Numbered from the stretch's first letter, positions 35,487-44,470 are shown. The stretch: 64,000 bases of DNA from Solibacillus faecavium (GCF_014836905.1 NZ_JACSPZ010000007.1:124001-188000); one strand, 5' to 3'. Notes: generated by a model from the letters alone, not told the origin. A program made the numbers and translations.

Positions 35487-36422
35487 ATGGAAGAGAAAGA
35501 AGAATTTAAAGAAAAGATTTCACTTATTAAATCATATGTTTCACCTGACCCTAGTCAAATAAATGTTTTAACGACAAAAGGTTTTTTTCAGGATTTAATA
35601 TACCGTATTCAAAAAGTTGATATGTCGGGGATGGGTGCACTACTTGCTTATTTCTTTTTACTATCATTTTTCCCGATGCTTATTTTTATGGTAACACTCT
35701 TACCATATTTAAATTTAGAACAAGGGCAAGTATTCGATTTCTTGAGTGATATAATGCCTGAGGAAGTTTATGTTCTTATTGAAGGGACACTTTCGGAAGT
35801 ACTAACCAACCAAAATGGCGGTTTACTTTCAGTTGGTATTATCGGTACAATTTGGTCTGCCTCGCGTGCTGTAGACGCACTGATGAAAACATTAAATCGT
35901 GCCTATGATGTTGAAGCTAGAGCAGGTTTTATAAATCGTATTTGGTCTCTTTTATTTACTATTTCGTTAGTAATTATTATTTTAATTGCTCTTGTCTTGC
36001 CGGTTTTTGGACAGCAAATTGAAAATGTAGTGTTCGGCTATTTTGGTATAGAAGAATCATTGGCAGGTCTTTGGACTACGCTTCGTTGGATTATGCCGCC
36101 TACCCTTATTTTTCTTTTATTAACGGTTATGTATTGGATTGTTCCTAATACTGATCCTCGATTAACAATTGTTAGTGTTGTACCAGGCTCAATATTGGCA
36201 ACACTAGGCTGGCTTACATTAACTTATGGCTTTTCATTTTATATTAACAATTTCGGCAATTTTAGTGCTACTTACGGCAGTATTGGCGGGGTCATTATAC
36301 TAATGCTTTGGCTGTACTTTACAGGAATGATTTTAATATTGGGTGGAATATTAAATGCCACATTCCAAAAAAGACAGATTGCCAAGAAAAATAAAAAGAA
36401 TGCAAAGACACCTGTTTTCTAA
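35487..36422 (+). CDS. yfkH: YihY/BrkB-family membrane protein, YfkH-like
   Basis: The 311-residue integral membrane protein has six predicted helices and the family patterns GMGALLAYFFLLSFFPML (~48-65), IGTIWSASRAVDALMKTLNRAYD (~105-127) and YGSIGGVIILMLWLYFTG (~260-277). The family was once annotated as RNase BN, which is wrong; its role is unknown. AAAAGGTGGTGG precedes the ATG. A basic C-terminal tail faces the cytoplasm. It is followed by a bidirectional terminator. Confidence 0.88.
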   Translation: MEEKEEFKEKISLIKSYVSPDPSQINVLTTKGFFQDLIYRIQKVDMSGMGALLAYFFLLSFFPMLIFMVTLLPYLNLEQGQVFDFLSDIMPEEVYVLIEGTLSEVLTNQNGGLLSVGIIGTIWSASRAVDALMKTLNRAYDVEARAGFINRIWSLLFTISLVIIILIALVLPVFGQQIENVVFGYFGIEESLAGLWTTLRWIMPPTLIFLLLTVMYWIVPNTDPRLTIVSVVPGSILATLGWLTLTYGFSFYINNFGNFSATYGSIGGVIILMLWLYFTGMILILGGILNATFQKRQIAKKNKKNAKTPVF

Positions 36423-36439
36423 ATTGTTTTGTCACACAA

Positions 36440-36480
36440 AAAGCACGACGCCATAAATATTTAGGCGTCGTGCTTTATTT
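36440..36480. terminator. Bidirectional terminator after yfkH and the metal ATPase
   Basis: AAAGCACGACGCC pairs with GGCGTCGTGCTTT. It is flanked by A and T runs and serves two convergent genes. Confidence 0.9.
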
Positions 36481-36518
36481 ATGGTTATTGTCAGTTGGTT
36501 ATTTTTAGTAGCAAGCCA

Positions 36519-38423
36519 TTAAACATTTTTGCTCAACATACGCAGGCCATTTAAAATAACTAAAATCGTGCTTCCTTCATGACCAATAACCCCAAGGGGG
36601 AGGCTAATCGCCTGGAAAAAGTTTGAGATAATGAGAATTGCGATGACTGTTAACGAGAAAATTATATTTTGCTTAACGATTCGTTGCATTTTACGAGAGA
36701 GCTTAACAGCGTAAGCAATCTTAGAAAGGTCATTTTTCATCAATACAACATCGGCTGTTTCGAGTGCCACGTCCGTACCGCCACCCATTGCAATCCCAAC
36801 AGAAGCAGTTGCTAGCGCTGGGGCATCATTAATCCCGTCACCCACCATACCAACATTGCCGTATGATTGCTTATACTGCTTAATATGTTCGACCTTTGTT
36901 TCAGGTAAACATTCTGCAACATAGTTTGTTACACCAGCTTCATTTGCAATAGTTTTTGCTGTCGCTTCATTGTCACCAGTAAGCATCATGACATCAATGC
37001 CTAGTTCTTTCAGTGCTGAAACTGCTTTTTTTGCTTCATCTCGTACTATATCTTTTAGGGCAACTAATGCTGCAATTCCGTTTTGGTCTTTTAAAAATAC
37101 AACTGTCTTTCCTTCATTCCCTAATTGCTGCAATGCTCCGTCCGAAAAAGAAACGGCCAAATCTTTACCGACAAAATCAGGCTTGCCGATTGTATAATTT
37201 TGTTCTTTATATTGTGCCTTTATCCCATACCCAGGTATATCTTCAATTATAATATTTTGTGGGACAATGACATTTTGTTTTTTTGCAAATGAAGTAATCG
37301 CTTGTGCAAGAGGGTGGTTTGATTGTCCTTCAATGCCTGCGATTAATGCCAATGTCTCATCTTTATTTAAATCCTCACGAACGATAAAATCTGTTACGGC
37401 TGGTGTGCCTTGTGTAAGTGTTCCGGTTTTATCGACAGCTAAGACACGTAATGTATTCAAATGTTCTAAATGTAAGCCACCTTTAACTAAAATACCGTTT
37501 CTGGCACCATTTGAGATGGAAGATAGGGTAGCTGGCATAATGGATGCTACAAGGGCACAAGGAGATGCCACTACCAACAGTACCATTGCGCGGTATAAAG
37601 TTGTCGTCCAATCCCAGCCTAATAAATAGTGGGGCAAAAACATCATGATTCCGACTGATATTAATACTCCTTTTACATAAATACCTTCAAAGCGTTCAAT
37701 AAATTGCTGTGATGGGGACTTTTCACTTTGCGCAGATTGTACAAGTGTAATAATTTTTTGGAATAAGGTTTCTCCGCTTTGCTTCGTTACACTAATAGTT
37801 AAAACTCCATTTAAGTTCACTGTTCCTGCATACACTTCATCGTCAATATTTTTCGTAATCGGCATTGATTCACCTGTAATAGCTGCTTCATCGACAGTTG
37901 ATATCCCTTTATATACTTTTCCGTCGGCAGGAATTCGTTCTCCAGGCTTTACTAAAATATGGTCATTTACTTTTAAATCTTTTACAGATATTTTAATAGG
38001 CTCAAATCCGCCTCGTACAAGCCAAGCTTCTTCAGGCTGTAACTCCATTAAAGAGGAAATTTCACGATGGCTTTTGTTCATCGCATATGTTTCAAGGGCG
38101 CCACTTAAGGCAAATATAAAGATTAATATGGCACCTTCCATCCAGTATCCAATAATGGCTGATCCGATGGCTGCCAAAATCATTAACATTTCAACATTTA
38201 AAGATTTGTTTTCAATTGTATCTTCAATGCCTTCTTTTGCTTTGGCATAACCGCCAATTACAAAAGCTGTTAAATATGCAATGACAGCTGCGGTTGTTTG
38301 ATCGGTGGATTCCATCCTCCATGCGAGCAAAATAATAAAGCCGGAAACTAAGGCAGCGATCAATTCTTTATGTTCTATAATTTTCTCATTTAATGATAAC
38401 TTTTCTCGATTAGAATTTTTCAT
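36519..38423 (-). CDS. P1B-4-type heavy-metal-transporting ATPase (PfeT/ZosA/FrvA-like)
   Basis: The 634-residue P-type ATPase exports or moves a transition metal. It has no N-terminal HMA domain, an actuator motif TGES, the membrane metal site SPC (VASPCALV) instead of CPC, the phosphorylated Asp in DKTGTLT, GDGINDAPAL, and the last-helix motif HEGSTILVILNGLRML typical of P1B-4. B. subtilis PfeT (ZosA) and Listeria FrvA of this type export Fe(II). Two Fur-like boxes lie upstream, in keeping with iron. ATG 38423 is preferred because AAGGAGG precedes it; the frame is open 9 codons further. Confidence 0.9.
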   Translation of the reverse strand: MKNSNREKLSLNEKIIEHKELIAALVSGFIILLAWRMESTDQTTAAVIAYLTAFVIGGYAKAKEGIEDTIENKSLNVEMLMILAAIGSAIIGYWMEGAILIFIFALSGALETYAMNKSHREISSLMELQPEEAWLVRGGFEPIKISVKDLKVNDHILVKPGERIPADGKVYKGISTVDEAAITGESMPITKNIDDEVYAGTVNLNGVLTISVTKQSGETLFQKIITLVQSAQSEKSPSQQFIERFEGIYVKGVLISVGIMMFLPHYLLGWDWTTTLYRAMVLLVVASPCALVASIMPATLSSISNGARNGILVKGGLHLEHLNTLRVLAVDKTGTLTQGTPAVTDFIVREDLNKDETLALIAGIEGQSNHPLAQAITSFAKKQNVIVPQNIIIEDIPGYGIKAQYKEQNYTIGKPDFVGKDLAVSFSDGALQQLGNEGKTVVFLKDQNGIAALVALKDIVRDEAKKAVSALKELGIDVMMLTGDNEATAKTIANEAGVTNYVAECLPETKVEHIKQYKQSYGNVGMVGDGINDAPALATASVGIAMGGGTDVALETADVVLMKNDLSKIAYAVKLSRKMQRIVKQNIIFSLTVIAILIISNFFQAISLPLGVIGHEGSTILVILNGLRMLSKNV

Positions 38424-38434
38424 ATATACCTCCT

Positions 38435-38449
38435 TGATAATGAATATCA
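38435..38449 (-). promoter_or_regulatory. Fur/PerR-type box 1 upstream of the metal ATPase
   Basis: TGATAAT-G-AATATCA matches the 7-1-7 Fur pattern at 13 of 14 paired positions. It lies just before the ribosome binding site. Confidence 0.6.
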
Positions 38450-38462
38450 TTGTTAAATCAAC

Positions 38463-38477
38463 TGATAATGAATTTCA
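38463..38477 (-). promoter_or_regulatory. Fur/PerR-type box 2 upstream of the metal ATPase
   Basis: TGATAAT-G-AATTTCA matches the 7-1-7 pattern at 12 of 14 paired positions, 28 bp from box 1. A TTTACA-N17-TATAAT promoter reads toward the ATPase just beyond it on the minus strand. Confidence 0.5.
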
Positions 38478-38574
38478 ATTATATTATAAGTGTTTTCTTA
38501 TTTAATAATAATTATAATATAAGCATCATATTTTGTAAATAACATACAATAAATAAGAATAATAAATACCAACT

Positions 38575-38606
38575 TGACTTATAAGGATTATAGAGTAATA
38601 TAATTA
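38575..38606 (+). promoter_or_regulatory. Probable SigA promoter of tcyP
   Basis: TTGACT followed by TAATAT at 16 bp (or TATAAT at 19 bp) is about 35-40 bases before the tcyP start. Confidence 0.5.
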
Positions 38607-38637
38607 AGTACATTTTATTAAATAGGAGGAGTTTAAG

Positions 38638-40020
38638 GTGAATTTATTCGTTTTACTTAATATTGCCTTGTTGATCATTGTTATTACATTTTTATATTTC
38701 CTTAAAACAAAGCATGTTAAATTTTCTAATCGTGTATTTATCGCATTAGGATTAGGAATTTTACTCGGGATAGGGCTACAATTTGCATACGGCGTGGAGT
38801 CCGATGCAATTACCGAGACTATGCCGTGGTATAACATCGTTGGAAATGGATATGTACGATTATTACAAATGATTGCAATGCCTTTAGTTTTCATTTCAAT
38901 ATTAGCAGCATTTACTAAAGTAACATTCGGAAAGAATTTAGGAAAAACAGCCGCGGTTATTTTATCTGTACTAATAGGTACTACAGCAATAGCAGCTGGT
39001 TTAGGTATTGCCTCTACAGTTGCATTTGATCTAGATGCAACTCAAATTATGCAAGGGGAAGCAGAAATTGCACGTGGGGAATCGTTAGTAGAACGTTCGG
39101 CTGAGGTTACATCGTTACCTGAACAAATTTTAACAATGTTCCCTGCAAATCCATTTGCAGATCTAACAGGATCTCGCGCAACATCAACAATTGGAGTTGT
39201 TATTTTTGCTGCATTTTTAGGCTTTAGTTATTTAACGCTTCGTCGTAAAGAAGAAGAAACAGCAGCGAACGTAAAAAAAGGTGTCGACGCTATATACGGT
39301 TTAATAATGGGTGTAGTACGCATTATCTTACGTTTAACTCCATACGGTGTAGCTGCAATTATGGCACGTACAGTTGCAACGAGTGATTTAGGGGCGATAA
39401 TGGATTTAGGTAAATTCATTTTGGCATCATATGTTGCATTAATTGCTATGTTCTTATTGCATTTAGTTATTGTTGCATTAACAGGATTAAGTCCGTTAAC
39501 ATATGTGAAAAAATCAGCAGAAGTATTACTATTTGCCTTCACTTCACGTTCAAGTGCAGGTGCATTACCATTAAATATTCAAACACAAACAAAGCGTCTT
39601 GGTGTTCCGGATGGGGTTGCAAACTTTGCGGGTTCCTTTGGTTTATCGATCGGACAAAATGGTTGTGCTGGAGTATATCCAGCGATGTTGGCGGTTATGA
39701 TTGCCCCAACAGTAGGTATAAATCCATTATCGCCAGGGTTTATTGCAACATTAATATTAATCGTAGCAATTAGCTCATTCGGTGTAGCAGGTGTTGGCGG
39801 CGGTGCAACGTTCGCTGCAATCATCGTTCTATCTGCAATGGATTTACCGATAGCTTTAGCAGGTATTTTAATATCTGTAGAGCCGTTAATCGACATGGGA
39901 CGTACAGCGCTTAATGTAAGTGGCTCCATGGTTTCGGGTGTCGTATCCAGCCGGGTAACGAATGAACTAGATACAGATATTTATAACGAGCCGGCGGATA
40001 AAGCACAATTAGTTCAGTAA
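38638..40020 (+). CDS. tcyP: L-cystine sodium symporter TcyP
   Basis: The 460-residue membrane carrier of the dicarboxylate/amino acid:cation symporter family resembles B. subtilis TcyP. It has eight or more hydrophobic segments, LLQMIAMPLVFISIL (~80-94), the serine-rich re-entrant loop FAFTSRSSAGALPLNIQT (~299-316) and the NGCAGVYPAML segment. The last is a family-specific feature close to the substrate site. The start is GTG with AGGAGGAG upstream. It is single and ends at a strong terminator. Cystine import would supply sulphur and counter disulphide stress. Confidence 0.92.
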   Translation: MNLFVLLNIALLIIVITFLYFLKTKHVKFSNRVFIALGLGILLGIGLQFAYGVESDAITETMPWYNIVGNGYVRLLQMIAMPLVFISILAAFTKVTFGKNLGKTAAVILSVLIGTTAIAAGLGIASTVAFDLDATQIMQGEAEIARGESLVERSAEVTSLPEQILTMFPANPFADLTGSRATSTIGVVIFAAFLGFSYLTLRRKEEETAANVKKGVDAIYGLIMGVVRIILRLTPYGVAAIMARTVATSDLGAIMDLGKFILASYVALIAMFLLHLVIVALTGLSPLTYVKKSAEVLLFAFTSRSSAGALPLNIQTQTKRLGVPDGVANFAGSFGLSIGQNGCAGVYPAMLAVMIAPTVGINPLSPGFIATLILIVAISSFGVAGVGGGATFAAIIVLSAMDLPIALAGILISVEPLIDMGRTALNVSGSMVSGVVSSRVTNELDTDIYNEPADKAQLVQ

Positions 40021-40029
40021 AATATAAAT

Positions 40030-40070
40030 AAAAAGTCGTACAGAATCATTTAGATTCTGTACGACTTTTA
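40030..40070. terminator. Terminator after tcyP, overlapping the convergent gene's 3' end
   Basis: AAAAGTCGTACAGAAT pairs with ATTCTGTACGACTTTT around CATTTAG. The right arm also encodes the last codons of the minus-strand gene at 40046-40300. Confidence 0.88.
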
Positions 40071-40300
40071 TATGAATCAAATAAGTGAGTGCGCTGAAAA
40101 TATGAGGCGGAAAAAAGTAACCATAACATTATAAGAAGAAATATATATATAAAGCCGTATGTGACATGAGGAAAAATAATGTAGACATATGTTGTATAAA
40201 GAATAGCGACCAGTAAACTGCGCTTGTATTGATAAGTTGTACTAAATTGTATTTGGGTTGCTATAAATAATGCGTTAACAAATACTTTGGTAAAAAACAT
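40046..40300 (-). CDS. Small membrane protein, 84 aa, unknown
   Basis: The protein has two or three hydrophobic segments (LLVAILYTTYVYIIF and YGFIYIFLLIMLWLLF) and polar ends. AAGGAGTG is spaced correctly before the ATG on the minus strand. I do not recognise the family. Its 3' end lies in the tcyP terminator, so the last residues (YKSRTESK) are encoded by a hairpin arm. The good ribosome binding site and the hydrophobic pattern make it a plausible real gene, but no homology is known to me. Confidence 0.55.
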   Translation of the reverse strand: MFFTKVFVNALFIATQIQFSTTYQYKRSLLVAILYTTYVYIIFPHVTYGFIYIFLLIMLWLLFSASYFQRTHLFDSYKSRTESK

Positions 40301-40385
40301 TTAAACACTCCTTATTCCGTTTATTACAAAATAATATAACATAAATGATAAATCAATAAACAGAATATTTTAAAAATGAAATACT

Positions 40386-40425
40386 GCAAAAAACAACTCA
40401 CCCCAAAATGATGGAAGTGAGTTGC
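40386..40425 (-). terminator. Terminator after the fumarase gene
   Basis: CAACTCAC pairs with GTGAGTTG. On the minus strand the stem is followed by a T6 run. Confidence 0.7.
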
Positions 40426-40440
40426 TGAAATTACATAAAC

Positions 40441-41979
40441 TTAAAATACACGCTCTGCATGAAGCGCTAACTTATCTAATGAAGATTTTTCTACATCTGC
40501 ATGCAATGAGTTTCCGTGAGAGTCCATTGTTACTACAGCTGTGAAGCCTTCTACTGATAGGTGCCACATTGCTTCTGGAATACCGAATTCCATCAAGTCT
40601 ACACCATCAACTGATTTAATGCAGTCAGCGTAATACTGTGCAGCACCACCGATAGCATTTAAGTAAACACCACCGTGTTCGTTAAGTGCTTTTAGTGTTT
40701 TTGGCCCCATACCGCCTTTACCCATAACAGCACGGATACCGAATTTTTTCATGATGTCGCCTTGGTATGGCTCCTCACGAATTGAAGTTGTTGGACCAGC
40801 AGCTTTAACGACCCAGTTTCCTGCTTCGTCTTTTGCCATTACTGGACCACAGTGATAAATAATTTGACCGTCTAAATCTACTGGCGCTTCTACACCTTCA
40901 CCGATTAAGTGATGGTGGATTGCGTCACGACCTGTGTACATACGGCCAGAAATTTTTACTACGTCCCCAACTTTAAGTGAACGGATTTTTTCTTCTGTAA
41001 TCGGTGCAACAAGTTCAACTACTTTATTGTCCGAGTTGTCTTGTTTTACTTCGTCACGGAAAGTAATTTTTTCACCATCTTGGTAGTGCCAGTTCGTGAT
41101 TTCGCCAGTCGCTGGATCGATATCGATTGCCATACGACGGTAAGCCCAACAGTTGTAAGCTACAGATACGAAGAATGATGCTGGTAAACGGTCCATTACA
41201 CCGATTTTACAACCAAGTAATGTAGCTTCACCGCCGAAGCCCATTGTACCAACGCCAAATGTATTGGATTTTTCCACGATGTACTTTTCTAATTTTGCTA
41301 AGTCTTCAATCGGATTCACATCATCTACATGACGGAATAATTGCTCTTTCGCTAAATCATATCCAGAAGAGCGGTCGCCACCGATACCAACACCGATGAA
41401 ACCAGCCGAACAGCCTTGCCCTTGTGCTTGCCATACAGAGTGTAAAATACATTTACGGATACCATCTAAGTCACGACCAGCGCGCCCTAAACCTTCTAAT
41501 TCTGTAGGTAATGAATATTGGATGTTTTTGTTTTCACAGCCGCCACCTTTTAAGATTAGCTTCACTGTAATATAGTCGTTTTCCCATTGTTCAAACTTGA
41601 TTACTGGTAGACCTGCTCCGATGTTTGTACCAGAGTTCTTACCAGTTAATGAATCAACTGAGTTTGGACGTAATTTAGCATCCCCAGTAGCTGCTGCGAT
41701 AGCAGTTTGGATAGCTTTTTTAATTTCGATTTGGTTTACACCAACTGGAGTATATACTTTAAATGTTGGTAGACCAGTATCTTGACAAATTGGAGACACA
41801 TTGTCTTCAGCCATTACAATATTTGTAGTAATCGTGTCTAATGACATTGCTGCACGAGTTCCCGCATTTTCTGCTTCTTTGGCAGCTTTAATAGCGCGGC
41901 GTACGTCTTTTGGTAAGTTTGTAGATGTTTCAGTTACTAAAGAATAAAGACTTTTTTCTAAAGTTTCTAAGTATGCCAT
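40441..41979 (-). CDS. fumA: Class I fumarate hydratase (iron-sulphur)
   Basis: The 512-residue enzyme converts fumarate to malate in the citrate cycle. It is the fused single-chain form: an alpha part (residues ~1-290) with the three cluster cysteines in SPICQDTG, GGGCENKN and GQGCSAGF, and a beta part (~320-512) with RSLKVGDVVKISG, GRDAIHHHL and GKGGMG. The 4Fe-4S cluster binds substrate. GGGGGGAA precedes the ATG. An inverted repeat TTTCAC-N6-GTGAAA at 42054-42071 lies 75-92 bases upstream and may be an operator. The gene is single. Confidence 0.93.
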   Translation of the reverse strand: MAYLETLEKSLYSLVTETSTNLPKDVRRAIKAAKEAENAGTRAAMSLDTITTNIVMAEDNVSPICQDTGLPTFKVYTPVGVNQIEIKKAIQTAIAAATGDAKLRPNSVDSLTGKNSGTNIGAGLPVIKFEQWENDYITVKLILKGGGCENKNIQYSLPTELEGLGRAGRDLDGIRKCILHSVWQAQGQGCSAGFIGVGIGGDRSSGYDLAKEQLFRHVDDVNPIEDLAKLEKYIVEKSNTFGVGTMGFGGEATLLGCKIGVMDRLPASFFVSVAYNCWAYRRMAIDIDPATGEITNWHYQDGEKITFRDEVKQDNSDNKVVELVAPITEEKIRSLKVGDVVKISGRMYTGRDAIHHHLIGEGVEAPVDLDGQIIYHCGPVMAKDEAGNWVVKAAGPTTSIREEPYQGDIMKKFGIRAVMGKGGMGPKTLKALNEHGGVYLNAIGGAAQYYADCIKSVDGVDLMEFGIPEAMWHLSVEGFTAVVTMDSHGNSLHADVEKSSLDKLALHAERVF

Positions 41980-42334
41980 CTTATTTTTCCCCCCAGAAAA
42001 ATATGTTTATTTTTGTCGTTAGGTGAATCGTCGACATAGGTCAGAACATAATCTTTCACGATATAGTGAAAATTATACTCTTTCTAATAATCCATCTTAC
42101 ATTATAACTCTTTTAAAATAGAAAAAAAAGAGCGCTTACACGAATGAATGTCAAAACACATAAAATTAAGGCGGATAATAGCGGATGTAGTCAAAAGAAT
42201 GAAAAAAGAGAGTATCGGAAAGTTATTTAATGACATGTCTTGTGTCGAGAACGAAAATCAAAGGAGTGCGGAAATTAATTGCGAAGAAAGGCTGTGTAAA
42301 AGTAAAGTACACTTTTACACAGCCTTTTAGGATT
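41980..42334. other. Intergenic region between fumarase and the SE1561-family gene
   Basis: This 355-base gap holds the fumarase promoter region, with the TTTCAC/GTGAAA inverted repeat, and a long hairpin at 42287-42329 (AAAGGCTGTGTAAAAGT with ACTTTTACACAGCC). The hairpin has a better T run on the plus strand. Short plus-strand frames between 42148 and 42330 lack a ribosome binding site and run into the hairpin, so I do not call them genes. Confidence 0.6.
42287..42329. terminator. Strong hairpin terminator
   Basis: A stem of about 14-17 bp is followed by TTTTAGGATTTT on the plus strand. It also ends the minus-strand SE1561 gene. Confidence 0.75.
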
Positions 42335-42520
42335 TTATTTTTCTTCGCGTGATTGGAATTGATCCATTTTATCTTCTAAATCATCCATCATTTGAATTAA
42401 GCGATCGATATCTTCTAGTTCAGTTGTTTCAGGGTCAATAGCATCCAACACTTCAAGGAAAATTTCTAAACGTTCCTTTAGATACGTTACTTGCTGCTCT
42501 TTATTTGTAATTGGCTTCAT
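42335..42520 (-). CDS. SE1561-family protein, 61 aa
   Basis: A short, acidic, helical protein with the pattern QVTYLKERLEIFLEVLDAIDPETTELEDIDRLIQMMDDLE, which fits the small SE1561 family of Bacillales (the name comes from Staphylococcus). It has heptad-like spacing and probably forms a coiled coil. The function is unknown. AAAGGAGC precedes the ATG on the minus strand. It is monocistronic. Confidence 0.72.
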   Translation of the reverse strand: MKPITNKEQQVTYLKERLEIFLEVLDAIDPETTELEDIDRLIQMMDDLEDKMDQFQSREEK

Positions 42521-42996
42521 AGTTCGTGATGCTCCTTTTGTGTTTACATACGAACATTATACTACGTTCTACTGTAAAAGTTAATTGACAACTTGAGCTA
42601 GAGACGATTTATATACCTTATCTATTAAATTAGCTATTAAAAAATAGGAAATTATATAGTACTTGTTAATTATTTTAAGATTCTATGTATTTTGAATATT
42701 TACAATATTGAAGTGTTGTGATAAAGTAAACTCATACTTAAAGAAGAGGAGATGGTCGGAAAAAAATTGTATAGACAAACTCAAAAAAAGGAGGACGTTT
42801 AAACATTTTCGGCAATTAGTCGAGACGACTGTTTACGCAAGAATAAAATGGAATTAAGTGATATTTAAAACCCTAGTTAACTTTTAGAGATAAAGTTGGC
42901 TAGGGTTTTATATTTTTCTGAACTGTTTATTGAGTTCTCCCCATTTATAAATGGCTATGATACGATAGAATGTATGAATCAAGGGAGAATAATGAA
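42521..42996. other. Intergenic region holding a possible small transcript
   Basis: This gap of ~475 bases has a TTTACA-N17-TAAAGT promoter-like element (42699-42727) and a hairpin terminator at 42867-42909. Together they could give an RNA of about 175-180 bases. Two ribosome-binding-site-like sequences (AGAGGAG, AAAAGGAGG) occur within it, but no convincing frame follows; the longest, from ATG 42752, has 15 codons. The MFS promoter lies after the terminator. Confidence 0.4.
42867..42909 (+). terminator. Intergenic hairpin terminator
   Basis: AAAACCCTAG-ACTTT pairs with AAAGT-CTAGGGTTTT, followed by a T-rich stretch. It ends no annotated gene, so it suggests an unannotated transcript. Confidence 0.75.
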
Positions 42997-44154
42997 ATGA
43001 GTTATAATCAGCGAAGATTTATTATTTTAGTTATTATCGTATCAATTTCAGGCTTTTCGCAAGGTATGCTATTGCCGCTTATTTCAGTCATATTTGAAGG
43101 GGATGGCGTGTCATCTACACTTAATGGCTTGAATGCAACGGGGTTATACATAGGGACTTTATTAATTTCCCCATTTATTGAGCAGCCTTTACGCAAATAC
43201 GGGTACAAACCCATTATTGTATTTGGAGGGGCGTTGGTTTTTACATCATTAATTTTATTTCCATTTTGGAAAAGTGTTATGTTCTGGTTTATTTTGCGAT
43301 TATTAATCGGAATCGGTGATCATGCATTACATTTTGCAACCCAAACATGGATTACAACGTCGACAGCTTCTCATAAACTTGGAAAAGCCATGTCTATATA
43401 TGGATTATCTTTTGGGATAGGGTTTGCGGTTGGTCCGTTATTTGTACCGCTGATTAAAATATCCGAAAGCTTTCCGTTTATTGTGTCATCTGCATTATGC
43501 CTTGTAGCATGGTCTTTAGTATTTCTTTTAAAAAATGAGAAGCCGGAAACGTTGGCAGGGGATGCAAATCAAAATAGTTTTTCGCGCTATAAGTTGGCAG
43601 TGAAATATGGATGGATTGCATTTTTGCCCCCATTTGTATACGGTTTTTTGGAGTCCTCTCTAAATGCTTTATTCCCGGTTTACGCGTTACGAAAAGACTT
43701 TAATCTAGCATATGTTTCTATCATATTAGCGAGTTTTTCAATTGGAGCTATCTTAATGCAATTTCCACTAGGTGCATTGGGTGATAAAATTGGACGCCGT
43801 AAAGTCATCGTTTCAGGATTAATGGTAGGCAGCACCTTTTTCTTTATCGGCAACTTTTGGGAGAATTCCGAGATATTTGTTGCGGCTACCTTTTTATTAG
43901 CTGGGATGAGTGTTGGTTCAATGTTCTCGCTAGGCATAACCTACATGACAGATTTGACGCCTAAAGAATTATTGCCAACAGGTAATTTACTTTGTGGTAT
44001 TTTCTTTAGTCTGGGAAGTTTATCGGGACCATTATTAGGGGGATTGTATTTGGAAGTTTTTCCAGACAGCGGATTTTTATTTGTTATTTCTGTAATGCTG
44101 TTAATTGTTGCGATTGTAATATTACTTGGTAAAACAAAAAAACTTTCTATATAG
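42997..44154 (+). CDS. MFS transporter (drug/efflux type)
   Basis: The 385-residue permease has 12 predicted helices. It shows the MFS loop motif GALGDKIGRRKVIVSG in the second half (~265-280) and a modified one (EQPLRKYGYKPIIV) in the first. It is similar in type to YfkF/MdtG-like exporters; the substrate is unknown. ATG 42997 is preferred to ATG 42970 because AAGGGAG lies 9-10 bases upstream. It stands near yfkK/yfkH-like genes, which makes a YfkF orthologue plausible but unproven. A terminator follows. Confidence 0.85.
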   Translation: MSYNQRRFIILVIIVSISGFSQGMLLPLISVIFEGDGVSSTLNGLNATGLYIGTLLISPFIEQPLRKYGYKPIIVFGGALVFTSLILFPFWKSVMFWFILRLLIGIGDHALHFATQTWITTSTASHKLGKAMSIYGLSFGIGFAVGPLFVPLIKISESFPFIVSSALCLVAWSLVFLLKNEKPETLAGDANQNSFSRYKLAVKYGWIAFLPPFVYGFLESSLNALFPVYALRKDFNLAYVSIILASFSIGAILMQFPLGALGDKIGRRKVIVSGLMVGSTFFFIGNFWENSEIFVAATFLLAGMSVGSMFSLGITYMTDLTPKELLPTGNLLCGIFFSLGSLSGPLLGGLYLEVFPDSGFLFVISVMLLIVAIVILLGKTKKLSI

Positions 44155-44155
44155 T

Positions 44156-44193
44156 AAAAAGCAGACGTCCTTAATTGGAACGTCTGCTTTTTA
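44156..44193. terminator. Terminator after the MFS gene
   Basis: AAAAAGCAGACGT pairs with ACGTCTGCTTTTT. It is bidirectional and overlaps the end of the convergent small gene. Confidence 0.88.
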
Positions 44194-44407
44194 CTGAAAA
44201 GAATATGATCGTTGTTAAAATCATTGCTAAAATTATGTAGATAAATACATTTAAATAATTTACACCACCGAATGTAACAGCGGCCTGCAATGAGCTGGCT
44301 GAAGTTGCGGAATTTTCATCATTACTAGGAAAGATAAAGCCTCCGAGTGATGAAATACCCCAATAAGAAACAATGAATGTAATAATTACAAATATAATAT
44401 TTTTCAT
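44171..44407 (-). CDS. Small two-span membrane protein, 78 aa
   Basis: The protein has an N-terminal helix (IIFVIITFIVSYWGISSLGGF), a polar Ser/Ala/Asn-rich loop and a second helix (YLNVFIYIILAMILTTIIFF), ending in a basic tail. CTAGGAGGT precedes the ATG on the minus strand at good spacing. It is not a family I recognise. The terminator hairpin of the MFS gene overlaps its last codons. The first helix could also be a signal anchor. Confidence 0.7.
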   Translation of the reverse strand: MKNIIFVIITFIVSYWGISSLGGFIFPSNDENSATSASSLQAAVTFGGVNYLNVFIYIILAMILTTIIFFSVKSRRSN

Positions 44408-44470
44408 TTAAATACCTCCTAGCAAATTCTATTTTACATGAAAAATGAGAGAATTTGGGGACAGATACGA

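Noticed and set aside
42148-42330. A 60-codon plus-strand frame before the SE1561 gene
   Set aside because: It lacks a Shine-Dalgarno sequence, reads through the hairpin arms and has no recognisable domain.
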